DNA from: Lagopus muta
Taxonomy: Eukaryota > Chordata > Aves > Galliformes > Phasianidae
NCBI RefSeq assembly: GCF_023343835.1
Contig: NC_064435.1
Location: 77,758,134-77,822,133 of the forward strand
Length of the DNA: 64,000 nucleotides
Reading direction: 5' to 3'
The position numbers and the translations under genes were made by a program. This document shows, in pieces, positions 25,193-38,180 of the stretch. Numbering within the stretch: the first letter of the stretch is position 1; the number at the start of each line of letters is the position of its first letter. The notes beneath the pieces are model-generated. The model was not told the origin of the DNA. It saw only the letters and a program-made list of their open reading frames with translations, and ran no database searches.

Positions 25193-25538
25193 AACCCTAC
25201 CAAAATTAGTAAAAAAATAATAACATGGGGCTTTTGGCTTTACTATCATTTAAAAAAATAACAACTTTATATCCAAGTAGTAAATAGTATATTTAGAAGC
25301 CTACAACAAATTAAACACCTTTTTTCTTTTTCATTCTAGAGCTTCATCATTTTCAAGCTAGTCAAACTGTATCAAATACAACAAATAATCCCGTAGCATT
25401 TTAACACAATTTATAGCTCTACAAAGTAAATAGTATGACTTTTTTTGTTGTCATTGCCTTCTGTTTGCCATTTTAATCAGATTCTGGGGACACAATTCTG
25501 CATGGAAGCAGATGTAAATATGCCCATGAATTTCCAGC

Positions 25539-25770
25539 CAGTGGAGCTGCTACAATGCACACATTAAGGCCGAGTTTTACAACAAAATGTGAGATGTAAA
25601 CGGCTCTGCACTGTTGAAATGGCACATCTCTAAGGGTGGAATTAATCCCATCTAACTCTGGCTGTTCAGAGAACTAATGCAGGGCCCTTCTATAGTCAGA
25701 GAGTTATGCAGCTCCAGTGGGGGTTCTTCCTATTTACTTTGGCCTTTAATATTTGACAAATGTTTAGCAT
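25539..25770. promoter_or_regulatory. Candidate conserved non-coding element
   Basis: A block free of repeats and of long homopolymers, with balanced base composition compared with its AT-rich flanks, two CpGs (near 25571 and 25601) and homeodomain-like cores such as TTAATCCC near 25642. This kind of composition is common in constrained regulatory DNA. Conservation is not shown by the sequence alone. Confidence 0.2.
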
Positions 25771-28700
25771 ACTACTTTAAGTTCAGCTTTTCTTTAAGCA
25801 GTATTAAAGAATGGGCTGGCAGGGGGGAGATCAAGCAAGATAAAGTTGGGTTGAGGCCCTGCAAGAGCAATATGAACAGTAAAGCTCTGAGGATGGAAAG
25901 CAAGGTGTTCCATCTCTTGATGATGGGAAAAAAGAAAATAGCTGTGCACTGCAGCACTGAGTTAGTTAATTATCAAATCTCTGTTTACTTATCCTCCTTG
26001 GTCCAGCTAGGGACTATGGGGAAAAGTGCCCTTCATGAACTATGAACACAAGAAAGCAATGCGACAGAGTTATAAATCCAGATACTTGAGCAAAGCATGT
26101 TTGCTGCCTGCAGGGTACAGTGACAAGGGGAAAATTACAGTCTGTATTGGGTTTTGCTGAAACATAAAAAGCACAGATTTTATGTCCTCATGCTCCGGAT
26201 TGTTCTGCTTGATTGACAAGGGTACACAGACGCATCTGTACCAATTCACACATCTTTTTTGCACAGAAGGATCGGAGGCTGCACAGCACGTGTTTCCTAC
26301 CAAAGCTCTTCCCAACCACACCTGCAGGGCTGCAGCACAGCTGCCGACAGGCCAGTGCTAAAAAGCCCTGTAATCATTCCTTGCTCTGCGCTCACACACT
26401 GACAATTGCAGCATAACCATTACCCAGCTTAGTACAAAACTACAGTGCAAAAGGTTAGGCGTGCTGCATTGCTGGTACAACCTACATTCAGCATTTGGAA
26501 CCTCCTCCCTTGCTCTGATGTGAGGTGGAAAACAGGGCACTACAGTGCTGGGTGGGCAAAAGCTGAGGGCCTGTTATGAGCCTCAAGGAAGCTGGGGCAT
26601 CAGACTCACAATGCTGGCAAAGTGGTATTTAGTCAAAAATAGGTGGTGGTGAACAGAGGAACAACTGCTAAGCCACTCCCATTACTGGGACTCCTACAGG
26701 CTCCTGATGTGCTCAGCCATGCTGTCCAGGGAGATCCGCATGGGAACAAGTATGTGGGTTATTCTTTGGCACTGTTGCCAAGTTCCATGTATCTTGAATG
26801 ACATTTTTCAAGGGTGCCAGAGAGTGAGCAGAACAAGTGCTTTTTTGGTTTCACCTGTCTCCTCATCTAGTAATAATATCTTAGTGATTATACATGACAC
26901 ATAACATCCTCTATCTGAACTGTTTCACTACCCTGTGGAAAAAAAAAAAAAAAGGAATAGCCTCTGTCTTTACAAAATTAAGAGGAAAAGGAAGGCAGTG
27001 CAAGGAAAGATGTGCTGAGGTGACAGAGCACGGCTCATGCATATTCAAGAAAAAATGACCTGCAGCCAGCCCTGAGTATTAACTCTTAATTTCTCCCATC
27101 CTGCCTTGAATTTCCCATCCTCCTTGGAATCACATTTTCCCCACCACTTCTTTCAACCTATTTCCCCCCTAAAATTTTACCATGTTTACATTTCTTATTA
27201 ATTTCTCTAGAGTTTTGTTCCTAAACCACGCAGTCTCAGCCAGTATTTTCTAGAGACTATTGCTTTCAGCAGCTCTGTTTCTCCAACTGAGTAAACACAT
27301 TATATTTTCTCTAGGGGGCTGGCATACTCTTTTGTTGATGCTCAGGACAGAAACATGACTGATGACCTTCCAACTCCACCAGCCACAGCCTAAGAACATC
27401 CTAGAACACATCTCATTGGAATGACAGTCCAAACGTGCATTAACTGGAGTTCCTGAAGTCTGAACATCACTGTAGGCAGATAAATAATCAGGCTTATTTC
27501 CAGACATACTAAAAGCTCTCAGAAGTTCAATCTCCATCTTCTTAGACAGAAAAATAAGAATCAGGACACATGCTCTGCAGGGATTAGAGCAAATATAAAG
27601 TAAGATGCTAAAAATGTCCTTAAATTAAACACACCTATAAGGAAAAAATTCATTGTTTTGAACCAAGAATGCTACCCAGTTTTGCATATAATCCTTTAAT
27701 TTCAACCTTGGATGTTGTTAAAACACAGATAGAAATATGGTTTGGATGATCAGTTCTGAAAGCATTTTCTTAAGCCTTTTCCTCCTTTCTGAATAGTCCT
27801 CATGAGGAGATTTCTGCTTGTCAAAGAGGCACAGTACAGTCTAAGTTCTCTTGCACTCATGTTAGACTGGCCAGTGTAATCAGCTAACTTGCTATTTAGC
27901 TTTTATTTACAGAGGACAGCATCTGGTACTTAATCTCCAGAGCAGAAAGAACCATTTACACAGATCTGAGATCACTTTGTGACAGGTGCCAAAGAGTTAT
28001 TTCCAGAGCCCTGTGAGCTGACCATATGCTACATCTTTCCCCAGCTGGAATAAAGGCATTCATCCACCATATAACTCATCAGCAGCATGGAATAAATAGA
28101 TAAATAAATAAAAATTGACAAAAAAACCAATATGTATACATTTGCATATTTACGCCTCAAACAAAATAGGCAAATAACTACATGTAATATCATTGCTATA
28201 ACAAAACTACTGTTCAATTTTTATCTACACTCCAGGAAAATGTAATTATCAGGTTTTGCAGCACAATTTAATGCACTATGCAACAAATTAAAGAGGAGTA
28301 CCCCAATTCTGACTCTTGTCCCCCAGTGCTAACTGCCTTATTGCTCAAACAAGCTTGGTATCAATCCTACCTATAGAAAAAGTCTCTTTGAAAATGCAAT
28401 TGCAAAAGCTTGAAAGACATCAGGAAAATTTAATGAAAATTTGGTGGAAATAATCAATAATAAAACCAGTACATATTGAATAATCAGTACTTTTTATATA
28501 ATAAGTATAATAACTACTTTTTAGACTAAAGTTAACCAAGATGACACCCAGAAACTGAACTCTCAGAGGTAAAGTCTGGATACCAAAATTTAACTTGTGG
28601 GAAAGACAAAAGCCATCAATTTTGCCAGAAAAATTACAAACTGAGCTGAGGTACAGGACTCAACTTTTCCCAGGTAGCAGATGGTCCCAAGATTTGAGTT

Positions 28701-30429
28701 CAGCCATCCATATTTCTTAATGGAGGAGAAAAAGATGTGTCCTCATATCGCTCTCCTGGTCATCAAAATCCCTCTATATTATGGAAAATAGTGTCTAGGC
28801 AGCTATTTCTAGTCCTTTTTCAGAGCCACTACAGGAAACATTTCTACATTTGTTAGAAGAGCTGGAGAGAGAAGGCAGCAGAATGTGAAAGATTTAAAGG
28901 TCTTGAGGGCAAGACAGAAAAATCCTTCCTCTCGTGATTACACAAAAGGTAACTCATACATGCCATAATCCCCAGATCTAATTTCACAGTCTGAGGTAAA
29001 CTGGAAGTATCCTTTGATCCATGGGTGGCCAGTGGCACTGGGAGGGAGAGGATAAGGAGCAGTTCAGATTCTCCAAATAAGTCAACAAGAGTTTATCCAG
29101 AGTCATTCCCTGCAAGAAGGTGTTTGGGAATCTGGACTACATAACCAGCATAATCCTAGTGCTGATGGATTCAGCCATCATTAATTTCCAGCCATTTGGG
29201 AATGGGTGATTATTTGAGAGTAAGATGAGATCTCAGAGAGGTGCTGTTATAATGTGGAGAGAGCTGCTATTCTTGTGCTGCAGCAGAGAGCTAATACAAT
29301 GGCAGAGCAGTGTGACTGTGGTGAAATTCACGGGGGAACAGACTTCTTCCCAGGGCTCAAATTATCAGCACATTTTCATTGCTGCCTCCAGAAAGAGACT
29401 TGTAATGCTGTCAGATGCTGTTGAGCTGGGAGTTTTTAAAAAGAGATGGGAGTGTATTCAGTAAAGAAACCAATATTTACACAAGGACAATCCTCTCATG
29501 AAATATAAATGCTGGAATTCTGCTGGTTACAGTCCTTATTTTGAGATTTTACATGAGGGCAGTAAACTGGAGAAGATTTAATGCTCCCTCCCCACTCACC
29601 ATTTTGATTATCATACATGAATTTTAAAGAGGATGGGTAAAATCCAATCAAAGCTGCATTAAAAGATGCTTGTACTTTACACTGCTGTCCTTGGTACACT
29701 CATCCTTAGTCCGAGCAGAACAGCTTCAACTCAGGCTACCGTTTCCGGAAAGGAAGGTGACTTTAATGAAATAAAAGGCTCATCATGCCAAGCCCAGGTT
29801 GAGAATAACACCTTACCCTGCTGCCATTACAGACAGAGATAGAAATATATCAAAGTCTCCTAGACACTTAAAAGAGAATGGAAAATAAAAGGGATGTGTC
29901 CAAGCAGTGCTGGTGGCAGGTGCTGGAAAGTGAACATCAGCAGGATCAAATAGGAGAACTTTTCTCTGTTGCTTCTTGAAAGGAAAAAAAAAAAAAAGAA
30001 AAAAAATTAATAAAAAAAACACCCAAGATCCATCGATTTATGTTAAATACAAAAGAAATTTAGATTAAGGTAACACTAAAGGATGAGTCTGGGGGTCCTA
30101 GAGCATGGGCTTGCAGAGTTTGGATTACTCACCTCCCAAGACAGTAGAAAGAGCATTTGGCATCAAGCCTTTGCCAGCATTTCCCTAAGGACTGCCTGAA
30201 AGAGCTTCTGGGTGGGCAGGGAGATATGTCAAAGCAGTTCAAAGTGCACAAGATGCCCTTTCTTCTCCCTACCTTGCCACAACTCTTTGTGATGCCATGC
30301 TGAAGAAGAACAGACATATACTCCGTAGAGGTTAAGAGTTCACATCAGATGGGCCAGATTTGCTAATCTGCTATGATGTTGAGTGCACAGTTCTAGTTGC
30401 TGCTCTGGAGGGAGCTGATTTAGCTTCTG
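25771..30429. other. Unique non-coding DNA
   Basis: No gene is recognised. A17 tract at about 26939-26955 and an AAAT/AGAT-type patch at 28090-28112. The block at 29150-29470 is listed separately. Open frames are at most 95 codons and unremarkable. Confidence 0.5.
29150..29470. promoter_or_regulatory. Candidate conserved non-coding element
   Basis: Repeat-free block with several homeodomain-type ATTA cores (CATTAATT near 29178, GATTATTTG near 29207), E-box-like CAGC/CTGC motifs and fairly even composition. An 80-codon plus-strand frame (29225-29464) covers it but has no protein-like features. Call is by composition only. Confidence 0.2.
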
Positions 30430-30560
30430 TAGTTAATGAACTGAACTAGGGTTCAGGAGAACTGGCTTTATTTCTCAGCTCTGCTGCACACATCCCACAT
30501 GACTAGACCAATCACTTAGGTCACATGTACATCACACATTAACTGGGCTATCAACCATAG
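30430..30560 (+). mobile_element. Ancient MIR-like SINE fragment
   Basis: Reads like the MIR core: 'actagggttcaggagaactg' and 'tttctcagctctgctgcaca', then 'gaccaatcacttaggtcaca'. These parallel the MIR blocks for the tRNA-derived box B region, the 'ctctgcca' block and the 'caagtcactta' block. Highly diverged, plus orientation, no target duplication expected at this age. Confidence 0.45.
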
Positions 30561-33500
30561 CAGAAACCATTGGTGTTCATAGAGCACCGAGCCCAGGTTA
30601 ATATGCCTAACCAGGACATGCAGTGTCACAGAAATGCAGCTAACTCCTTTTCAGAAACAAAAGTGATTCATCCAGATAGGACTAGGTGAAATTACCAGCT
30701 TGGTGCCAAGCCAGCTTGGAAATCTCTATACTGTACTCCACTGATCCATAAGGATACGCCTGCACTTCTCCAACATGTGAGAGAAGCAGGCACTGTTTAT
30801 TATACGCATTAATACTGCCTACTTGCATATTATCCTATGAGCCCTTGTGTTTATCTGCTTCCTAACTTTACCCAATTTAATTTGTTTGGAAGAAATTCTA
30901 CTTGCCAATTATCTGCGCAGTTATTGCTACTTTCCCAGAAAACTTCAGACAATACTTTTCAGTCATTTTCAAGAAAAAAAAAGCTAATAAGAAAATACAT
31001 TATTCTCTTCATGACAATCCTTTCTTTGGAACACCCTCCTGCAATTGAGCATTAGGTGAAGATTAGAAATTTGTCCGGGGAGAGAAAGGAATGAATCAGG
31101 GTTGTGCTTTTGTCCCATATGAAAATTAGTCCACCCATAGCCAAGCTGAAAGCCTTTCAATAACTGCTGTTCGTGCACCCCTACAAGAGGCTTCTTTGAT
31201 TTTAACAGCTGAACTGCCCACAGAGCCCATCTTCATGGGAATGCTGGAGACTCTCACAGTTCATGTGTTTGAAGAAGCCAAGCCTGTGCTCCTAGGCAGA
31301 GAACAAGGGAGCATGTTCAAGCCAAGGGTTATAAGTATGGTTCTTCCTTGTAATCACTGTGTTGGTTCAGATGCAAGGACTGGAAATGGGATCATCTTTC
31401 CCATGCACTTGCTGCCCCTCCTGCTAGTATCCTAACAGCATGGGGGGACGCCACTGTCCCACCCGATGATTAAGGATAAAAGAGACAGATCTGACATGGA
31501 GCTGATGCAGAATACAAAAGGGTATAGAAGTGCAAGAAGGTACAAGGAACAGATGAAATAGGAGCACGATGGTATGGTGAGATGTAACATGAAGGAGACC
31601 TAAACCTGAATAATAGTATTACATTTGTTTTATAAACCTAAAACTGAGACAAATAGTTTCTTCATATATAAAAGGTTTAATTCTGCCACTTCCTAACGAC
31701 TAAGTATTATTCTTAACAGGTTTAATAGAAAAACACTTAGTATCATTTTGAGCACGCAGTCCACTTGGTTTAACTAAATACAAACAAATGAAAAAGAAAG
31801 GAAAAACAAAACACACACAGTCACAGATTTCATTATCTGGCATCTTTCTAAAACACATGCAGGTCATCAACAGAGTTCAAAGTATTGCTGCCAACACAGA
31901 TTTTGCCACTGAGCTAACAGAGCTTCTGGTCGCATTAATAGATTGCTGTCCTCCCTGCAGACAGATGCTGAGGGGGGATGTAACACTCCATTTTGGCAGA
32001 CAGATCCAGCGCAGAACAGTGACATTCAGGGATCTTCAGCTCCAGATATCTGCTCAGATCTGTTCACAAAATACCCAGCTCAGCAAGGGAGTGTGCCACT
32101 GCAGGTCATATACATGTAGCTACTACTCAGAAACCTGGTTTCTTCTTTCAATTAAACCAATGAACATAAGCTTGATCTTGTCTCTTCGTTGCCCTTGGTC
32201 ATCAGTCAGTCCCTACATTCATTGTCTGGTCTATTCACAACTGAGTTCTCTCTTCCCTATCTCCCTCCTTGCCAACTAAGTTTCAGATTCAATGGATGTG
32301 GAGCCTTGGGTCCCCTCTGAGTTTCAGACACAGCACCTTGCTGCTTCATATCAAACCCCCATTCTCAGGTCATTGACTAACCTATGTCATCCTGCACCAT
32401 ATGAGCTCTTTGAGCGGATTCCTGCTTCTTTGTTCCTTGCCTTGGCCTCAGAACTTGCCCATTTCCTTCAATTTCCTGATCAGACTTGTTTCACCCTCTT
32501 CAGACATCTCTCCCAGATCTGCACCCTACCCTTCCAACCTGTGCAGCTCCGTCATAAGATCCATGCACCTTCCTCCTCCATGCCCAAGGTCTTCTTTGTC
32601 ACACAATCCTTGTCCCTGTTTTCCAACCCAGCCTAACTTTTTGCTTTACCTCTACCCTACCTCCAGCTTTCAAACTAGCTTACACAAACCACAGTTCTCA
32701 CAACTTCGTAACAAGGCTAGATTTCAGTGTGGTGTCAAAAAGATGGTAGGGTCATACCAGACACCAAGGCTGTATTCCCTGTGAATTTCAAAGCCTGAAG
32801 ACTTTGTAGCTTTGAGATGTCTAAATCTGCCTTAAAGTGATCCAAAAAAAAAAGGTTTCTAGCAAGCTTCTTTCTCCAAACCAGATGAGCCATGTGAACA
32901 CCACTAAGTCTGGCCTCTTCCTAAAAGACAACAAACTGAAATCATTGCAATGTTCACTGGCTTCTGCTAAATGACAGACTAGGGAAAAGGACTGGTCAAC
33001 CCTAAAATTGAGTAATGCTATTAAGCACACTCTAAAAGCCACTGATTGGTAGAACCTAAGCTAGAGTATATTTAAGTCAATAGAAAAAAAACAAGAAGTA
33101 GCTACCCATTCAATTTAAATGTGTTTTGAATATAGGTTGAGAACAAGCTACATCAAAGCAGACTAAATTTCATGTGTACCTCTGCACTTTGTCAGTCCTA
33201 CTGACAGGTTTGAAGTGTAAGTGGTTTTTTATGCTAAGCCAGAGAACAGCAATAACCACTTAGGTGACATGATTCATATAATTTCTTTGACCAGTCACTA
33301 TTTAACACCATCCTAAAACTGCAAATAGTTCTTTATTTAAAACAAAAAACAGACAAACAGAAAAATTGGAAATAAAAAAAAATATATAATTTGCAATCTA
33401 GAAATAAAAATTTGGCTGACAAAAAAAAAAATGCAGAAAAAATAGATCTTTTCAGAAAATAGAAATACTAAATATGCAATTTGTTTCAAATAAGTCACTG

Positions 33501-33790
33501 AGATACATTATTAATGGTGTTAACTTTGGCTACTTAGCGCTTTTGATATTCTTTATGTTGTTTCAATTATTGTGGTTTATTTATTACAGTAATTGCATTT
33601 TAACAGTCTTTGGAGAAGCACTCTGACAGTCTTAATAGGAAGGCACTAAATATCTTAATCATTATTGCAAATATAATTGTTTTGTTTTTAAACAATGAGT
33701 TGTTAATGGTGTGAATATACATACATATATATATATATATATACACACATGCACACACATATATAGTTTTCTATGACTATAGAAGAAAAA
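30561..33790. other. Unique non-coding DNA with a pyrimidine-rich sector
   Basis: No gene is recognised. From about 32160 to 32700 the plus strand is strongly pyrimidine-rich and poor in stops, giving three overlapping open frames of 163, 114 and 127 codons that have no motif and no shared reading frame. An AT/CA microsatellite ends the stretch at 33714-33766. Confidence 0.5.
33714..33766. repeat. (TA)n/(CA)n microsatellite
   Basis: Alternating TA units with ACAT and ACAC units, about 53 bp, flanked by AT-rich sequence. Confidence 0.85.
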
Positions 33791-33794
33791 TCAC

Positions 33795-33995
33795 AATCAG
33801 AACCCCAAGATTATATTTCCAGCTCTGCCACTGATTACATCTGTGACTTTGAAAAGTCACTTAGCCTCGCCTCCTCCTTATCTCCATTTATTCATCTGTG
33901 AAAGGATTATCATAACACTGTCCAATCTCCCTGGATTAGCAGGAGAATTAGCTAATGTCTTTAAAGCATTTTGATCTCCTCAAATGAAAAGTGAA
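33795..33995 (+). mobile_element. MIR-like SINE, nearly full length
   Basis: The best SINE in the window. In order it shows 'ccagctctgccactgattac', a 'ctgtgactttg' block, 'aagtcacttagcctc', a 'ccatttattcatctgtgaaa' block and 'ggattatcataac', which is the order of the MIR core. The 3' part, 'ttaaagcattttgatctcct' then 'caaatgaaaag', is the L2-like MIR tail. Birds carry few and very old MIR copies, so this one is ancient. Its readability may reflect chance or constraint. Confidence 0.75.
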
Positions 33996-35599
33996 AAAAA
34001 GGTTTAATCTTTAGATTATTAATGATATAACAGAAAAAGTGGTATAATCAACTAAGCCAGAAAGAGTTCCTGTAGTATTAATATTTATCTATACTTTGTG
34101 CATTTATGTTGATCATAAACTTAAATGTTAAATCTTTCATAGATTTATAAATAGCTATTGCTAATAGAGACAAGTATGTATTCCAGGAAGAAACAAACAA
34201 ACAAGAAAACCCAACACCAAAAAAAAATAAGCCTTCCAAAGTTTCCAAGCTGAAAAATTTGTATGTGTGGATCATTTTCCTTTAAAAAATGAAAGGAAAA
34301 AAGAGCTATCTTTCCTTAGTATGACCAAAGACAAAAGTTGTTTCAGTAAATTCACAATGTGAGAATATAGTAGAGGGAGGGAAAAGTGCTGCAGACTAAT
34401 ACTCAGATAAGAATTCTAAGCTCTTGAATCAAAGGTACATTGAATGCTACAGAAAAAAAAAACAAAAAAAAAAACCCACAACTTTGAAACTGCCAGGTTG
34501 GGCAGAAAAGGGGGGTTTAAGATTTTTATTGATTTTTTTCTAAGTTTAAAATGTTCTGATTGCGTTTAAACCAATACTATTATTCTGCATTCTTTACATC
34601 AGGTCTTGACCTCAGGGACAGGATTACTTTTTCATTAGCAGCTTATTAGAAAATCTTAAAATTCACAGAAAGGAGCAGTAAGTATACACTCCAGATCCCA
34701 CCTGCTCTCTGGATCCCTTGTTGTGGTTTTCACTAATAAGCAGTCCCCATCATTTTCTCTAACCTGAGGCGCTACTATTCTGTCTCCATATTCCTCCCCA
34801 ACTTCTTACGTGTCTTTTCATTGTCACAATTATCAAGCACAGCTAAAATACCAATCCAAGCAAAATGAATTCATCTCCACCTTGAAAAGGTTCTTACTTC
34901 ACTAGACTCATTCTTCTTGTTACAGAGCCTATGCTTGAAGTTGTGATGCTCTCAGAAGTTTGTTCAGAAAACGCTGACTTGTCATTCACAGCTGTGTGGT
35001 TTTGCTTATCCTCCCCTTTTGATCTTTACCTTGCCATGCTTCAGTCTCACACATCAATACTGATGCCTGTTGACAGTCAAATTGCTCTTCATATTCCTAT
35101 TAATTAAAAACTTATACAGCTGATAATTTGTTAACACTGGGAATATTGCAGCTATTATTAATGACATTTGGCTTGACATCCTTTTTTCTCTCCAGTGCCA
35201 TTTGCAACATTATTAATAAAGTGTAACAGGACACCATCAAGACACTTCACCAAATGAAATACTGCTTTTATGTAGGCTGCCTTTCTTGTGAAAAAAAAAA
35301 AAAAAATAATCCAAACACAGTAAACAAGAAATTAATACTTTACACTTACAGAATTCCCAACGCAAAATTTTAGCATTATTATGGTTTTTTGTTTGTTTGT
35401 TTTTAAATCAGGACACCGGAGTTTGGTAGATAACACCATCACAATTAATTTTGTATTGAGAGCTCAGACACTAAGATAGTGATAAAAATTTTAGAGAGGA
35501 CTCCGAATACTTCAGGTGAGCCAGCAAATGTGACAAGCCCTAGATATCAGTCATGGTCAATAAAAACTGCAGTAGATAAACACCTCAGAAAGTCAGACC
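33996..35599. other. Unique AT-rich non-coding DNA
   Basis: No gene is recognised. It includes A-rich patches at 34450-34484 and 35291-35307 and a conserved-looking block at 35080-35250. Confidence 0.5.
35080..35250. promoter_or_regulatory. Candidate conserved non-coding element
   Basis: AT-rich but not simple sequence, with several homeodomain-type motifs: TTAATTA at 35099-35105, TATTATTAATGACA near 35153-35166 and ATTATTAAT near 35210, plus a GTTAAC palindrome near 35131. This resembles neural or mesodermal developmental enhancers in composition. No conservation data were available. Confidence 0.22.
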
Positions 35600-35765
35600 C
35601 CAGATTATTTGAGCTAGGCATCCAAAGACCCAGGGACCCAAAATCAATGACAGTTTTCAGCAACTTGCCTGAGGTAATGGAGCAAAACCTTGGCAGAGCT
35701 AGGAGTATATCCCAGTCTTCTGCTGCTCAAATTGCTGCTGTAGCTACTGTGATATCTTCTCTCCT
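35600..35765 (-). mobile_element. MIR-like SINE, minus strand
   Basis: The plus strand is the complement of a MIR-type core: 'cagcaacttgcctgaggtaa' corresponds to the reversed 'gacttgcccaaggtcac' block, followed by 'ggcagagctaggagtatatc' and 'ccagtcttctgctgctcaa'. An upstream part with 'gagctaggcatcc' fits the 3' region of related amniote SINEs. Diverged and inactive. Confidence 0.65.
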
Positions 35766-37863
35766 AACAAGAGGCATGCTTAATGTATAGTTCTTCCCCA
35801 CAAATCCAGTGTCAGAGCACTCTGCATACACAGGCAGAGGGATCTCACCTCCTCTGATCCCTGCAGCTGACTCTTATTAATTTCCATCAACAGCTTAGAC
35901 ACACTGGTATTCAGGGCCAGCAAGTGGCACGTGCCATATGTGCTGCCAGAGCCTCATGCTCACTGTGATCTCTCTCGGTCAGCATCCTTTTCAGATGGCA
36001 CCCATGGTCCCAATTCCTCTCTCATGGAAAGACGAATTGAAGCTCAGTTCTCCGAGACCCTACTTTTGCAACATTAATATCAGTTATTATCTTGTGTCAT
36101 GCTGTTGGCACATTTCTTTTCCTGCTACTAGTCAGTCTGTGACACAGATTTTGACATCCACAAGCTGCTGAAACCCCACACCTCCCCAGAATTGGCCACA
36201 TCACCTAATCATTCCCTTCCCAGAGACCATCCTTCCATCTCAGTGGCTCACTAAAGTCTGGCCAGGCCTCTCCTCAGCTTAGGAACACCCAAGGAGCTTT
36301 TTTCAGGATAAACTAAACTGTAAATCTGCAGTACCTCAGTCTCCTTTCTCTATATTCTTAAACCTACGATTAATGCAGAATGTGTCTTATACTTTCCCTT
36401 CTTTCACAGAAGGATGAAATACTACAGATTACAATTACCACGGGGTAAGAGTGTGCATGCAAAAATGTTTCCATGGAGCTGCAGAAACACTGCAGACTCA
36501 CAGCTTTTCCTCTGTAGAAACTTACTTGGGTGTCCATACCCACAGCTTATTTGCACAAGTTTTCAGAGAGCCCTAAGGCTGGCACCGAGATAATCAAACC
36601 TCCCTTCTTATTATCATGAATGGAAATTGCATATGTTGGAGTCTCTGGGCTTCTTCTTGCCTGTGAATAGCTCCCATTAACATTTATGGGGGGTAGGCAT
36701 AGTGAGGCAAAGAAGAGAATAGGCCCCCACTGAGAAGAGAGCAGACTCAGGCAAATCTATTCTTACTACATTGTGTGCTTCAGTCTTCACTAATCTTAGT
36801 AAAGTATCCTCAGTAAGAGTTCTGATGGCTTTTTTTCTTTTTTTTTTTTCCATGGAAATTGCCTTTTTTTTTTTTTTTTTTTTTTGAGTAAGAAAGATGA
36901 CAAATAATAAGCTTATGCTTCTATAAATCTGCAGGGTCAAATTATCTCATTTAAATATCTATTCAGCTCTAAAAACAAATGTTGAAGTCGAAAATTCACA
37001 GGCATATTCTCTGCAGGAATAAATAGGAGCTTCTCCTTTGTCCCTGTTCAGGCTACTTCAGGGTCTGCTTATTCCCTCATATATGTCTGTGTTCTCCTGT
37101 AAGCATTTTTACCTGTTAAACAGAGGTCTCTACCTTCCCAACAGGCTTTCACAACACGAGCAGTTTCCCAAAATTTCTGCAGCTCTACCAAAAGCACAGC
37201 CTCACCACAGGGAGGATGAGCACAGACTGGGCATTGACAGGATTTTCGCTGTTGCTTGCTCTAAGCAAGATTAAAATGCCAGCAGCTAGTCCCAGTTAGA
37301 CCCTCTGACTGTTGTTATCACTGACAGAGGTGAATCTGTGCTGTGCAAATGCTGGGAAATCTAAAGAAAAATGTTAGAGCCAGCAGATGCGCAAAGGCTT
37401 AAATGAAGTGCTGATAGAGAATACTTTGGACAGCAAGAACTGATAGTTGTGCTACAGAGAGGAAAAGTCTTCAGAGCTTGCCTTTTATTCTTCAGAAGTA
37501 TCCATGAAAATTTTCATTTAGCTAAGACTAAATTTAAAGTTTTGATTTTCAAAAGGTTTATAGTTCTCTGTAGTCTGCAAGCAAGTAATGCTGGTGTGAC
37601 TACATCAATATCAAATGCAAAAGCAAACAGTTTCTCCTCTCTACTTCATGCTCACAATTATGAAAAAAGCTTGCATGAACTAGAACAGATTTTTTTCCTC
37701 TTTAATTCAGAAGTCCCACATTCCCTTCGTATAATAGCAACTCTCAAATGGAAAAACATCTAGGGTCTCTTCTGATTCTGATGACATTTCATTTCTTACC
37801 AACTTGGGAGACAAGTACATGGGGATGATTACTCTTTGCTAGAAATTAGTCAGCTTTCAAAGA
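35766..37863. other. Unique non-coding DNA
   Basis: No gene or transposon is recognised. T-rich tracts at 36831-36850 and T22 at about 36864-36885. Open frames up to 104 codons (37449-37763) without motifs. Confidence 0.5.
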
Positions 37864-38180
37864 TCACAGAATCACAGAATCACAGAATTGTAGGGGTTGG
37901 AAGGGACCCCCAGAGATCATCGAGTCCAACCCCCCTGCCAAAGCAGGTTCTCTACAGTAGGTCGCACAGGTAGGCATCCAGGCAGGTCTTGAACATCTCC
38001 AGAGAAGGAGACTCCACCACCTCCCTGGGCAGCCTGTTCCAGTGCTCCGTCACCCTCACTGTAAAGAAGTTCTTGAGCATGTTTGTGCGGAACTTCCTAT
38101 GCTCCAGTTTCTGGCCATTTCCCCTTGTCCTGTCTCCACTCACCACTGAAAAGAGTCCGGCCTCGCCATTCTGCCCCCCA
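37864..38180 (-). mobile_element. Well-preserved CR1 LINE 3' end
   Basis: The plus strand begins with three tandem 'tcacagaa'-type units, the complement of the CR1 terminal octamer repeat, then 'ttgtaggggttggaagggac', the 'gatcatcgagtccaaccccc' block, the 'ctccctgggcagcctgttcc' block and the 'ccccttgtcctgtctcc' block. It reads close to the galliform CR1 consensus, with the terminal repeats intact, so it is the youngest transposon here. It stops near 'cgccattctgcccccc' at about 38180, a 5' truncation leaving about 315 bp. A minus-strand 137-codon frame overlapping it is derived from this non-coding tail. Confidence 0.95.

Larger units (their letters stand above)
18541..25538. other. Unique AT-rich non-coding DNA
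   Basis: No gene is visible. Open frames stay near or below 100 codons and lack motifs. Simple-sequence tracts lie at 19853-19899, 20266-20291 (AAAT-type), 20948-20988 and 25139-25192. A weak MIR-like stretch may be present around 21190-21245, but it is too poor to call. Further ERV sequence just after 18541 cannot be excluded. Confidence 0.5.

Noticed and set aside
31788-32279. 163-codon plus-strand open frame
   Set aside because: Runs into pyrimidine-rich DNA, overlaps the similar stop-poor frames that follow, and has no motif or splice context.
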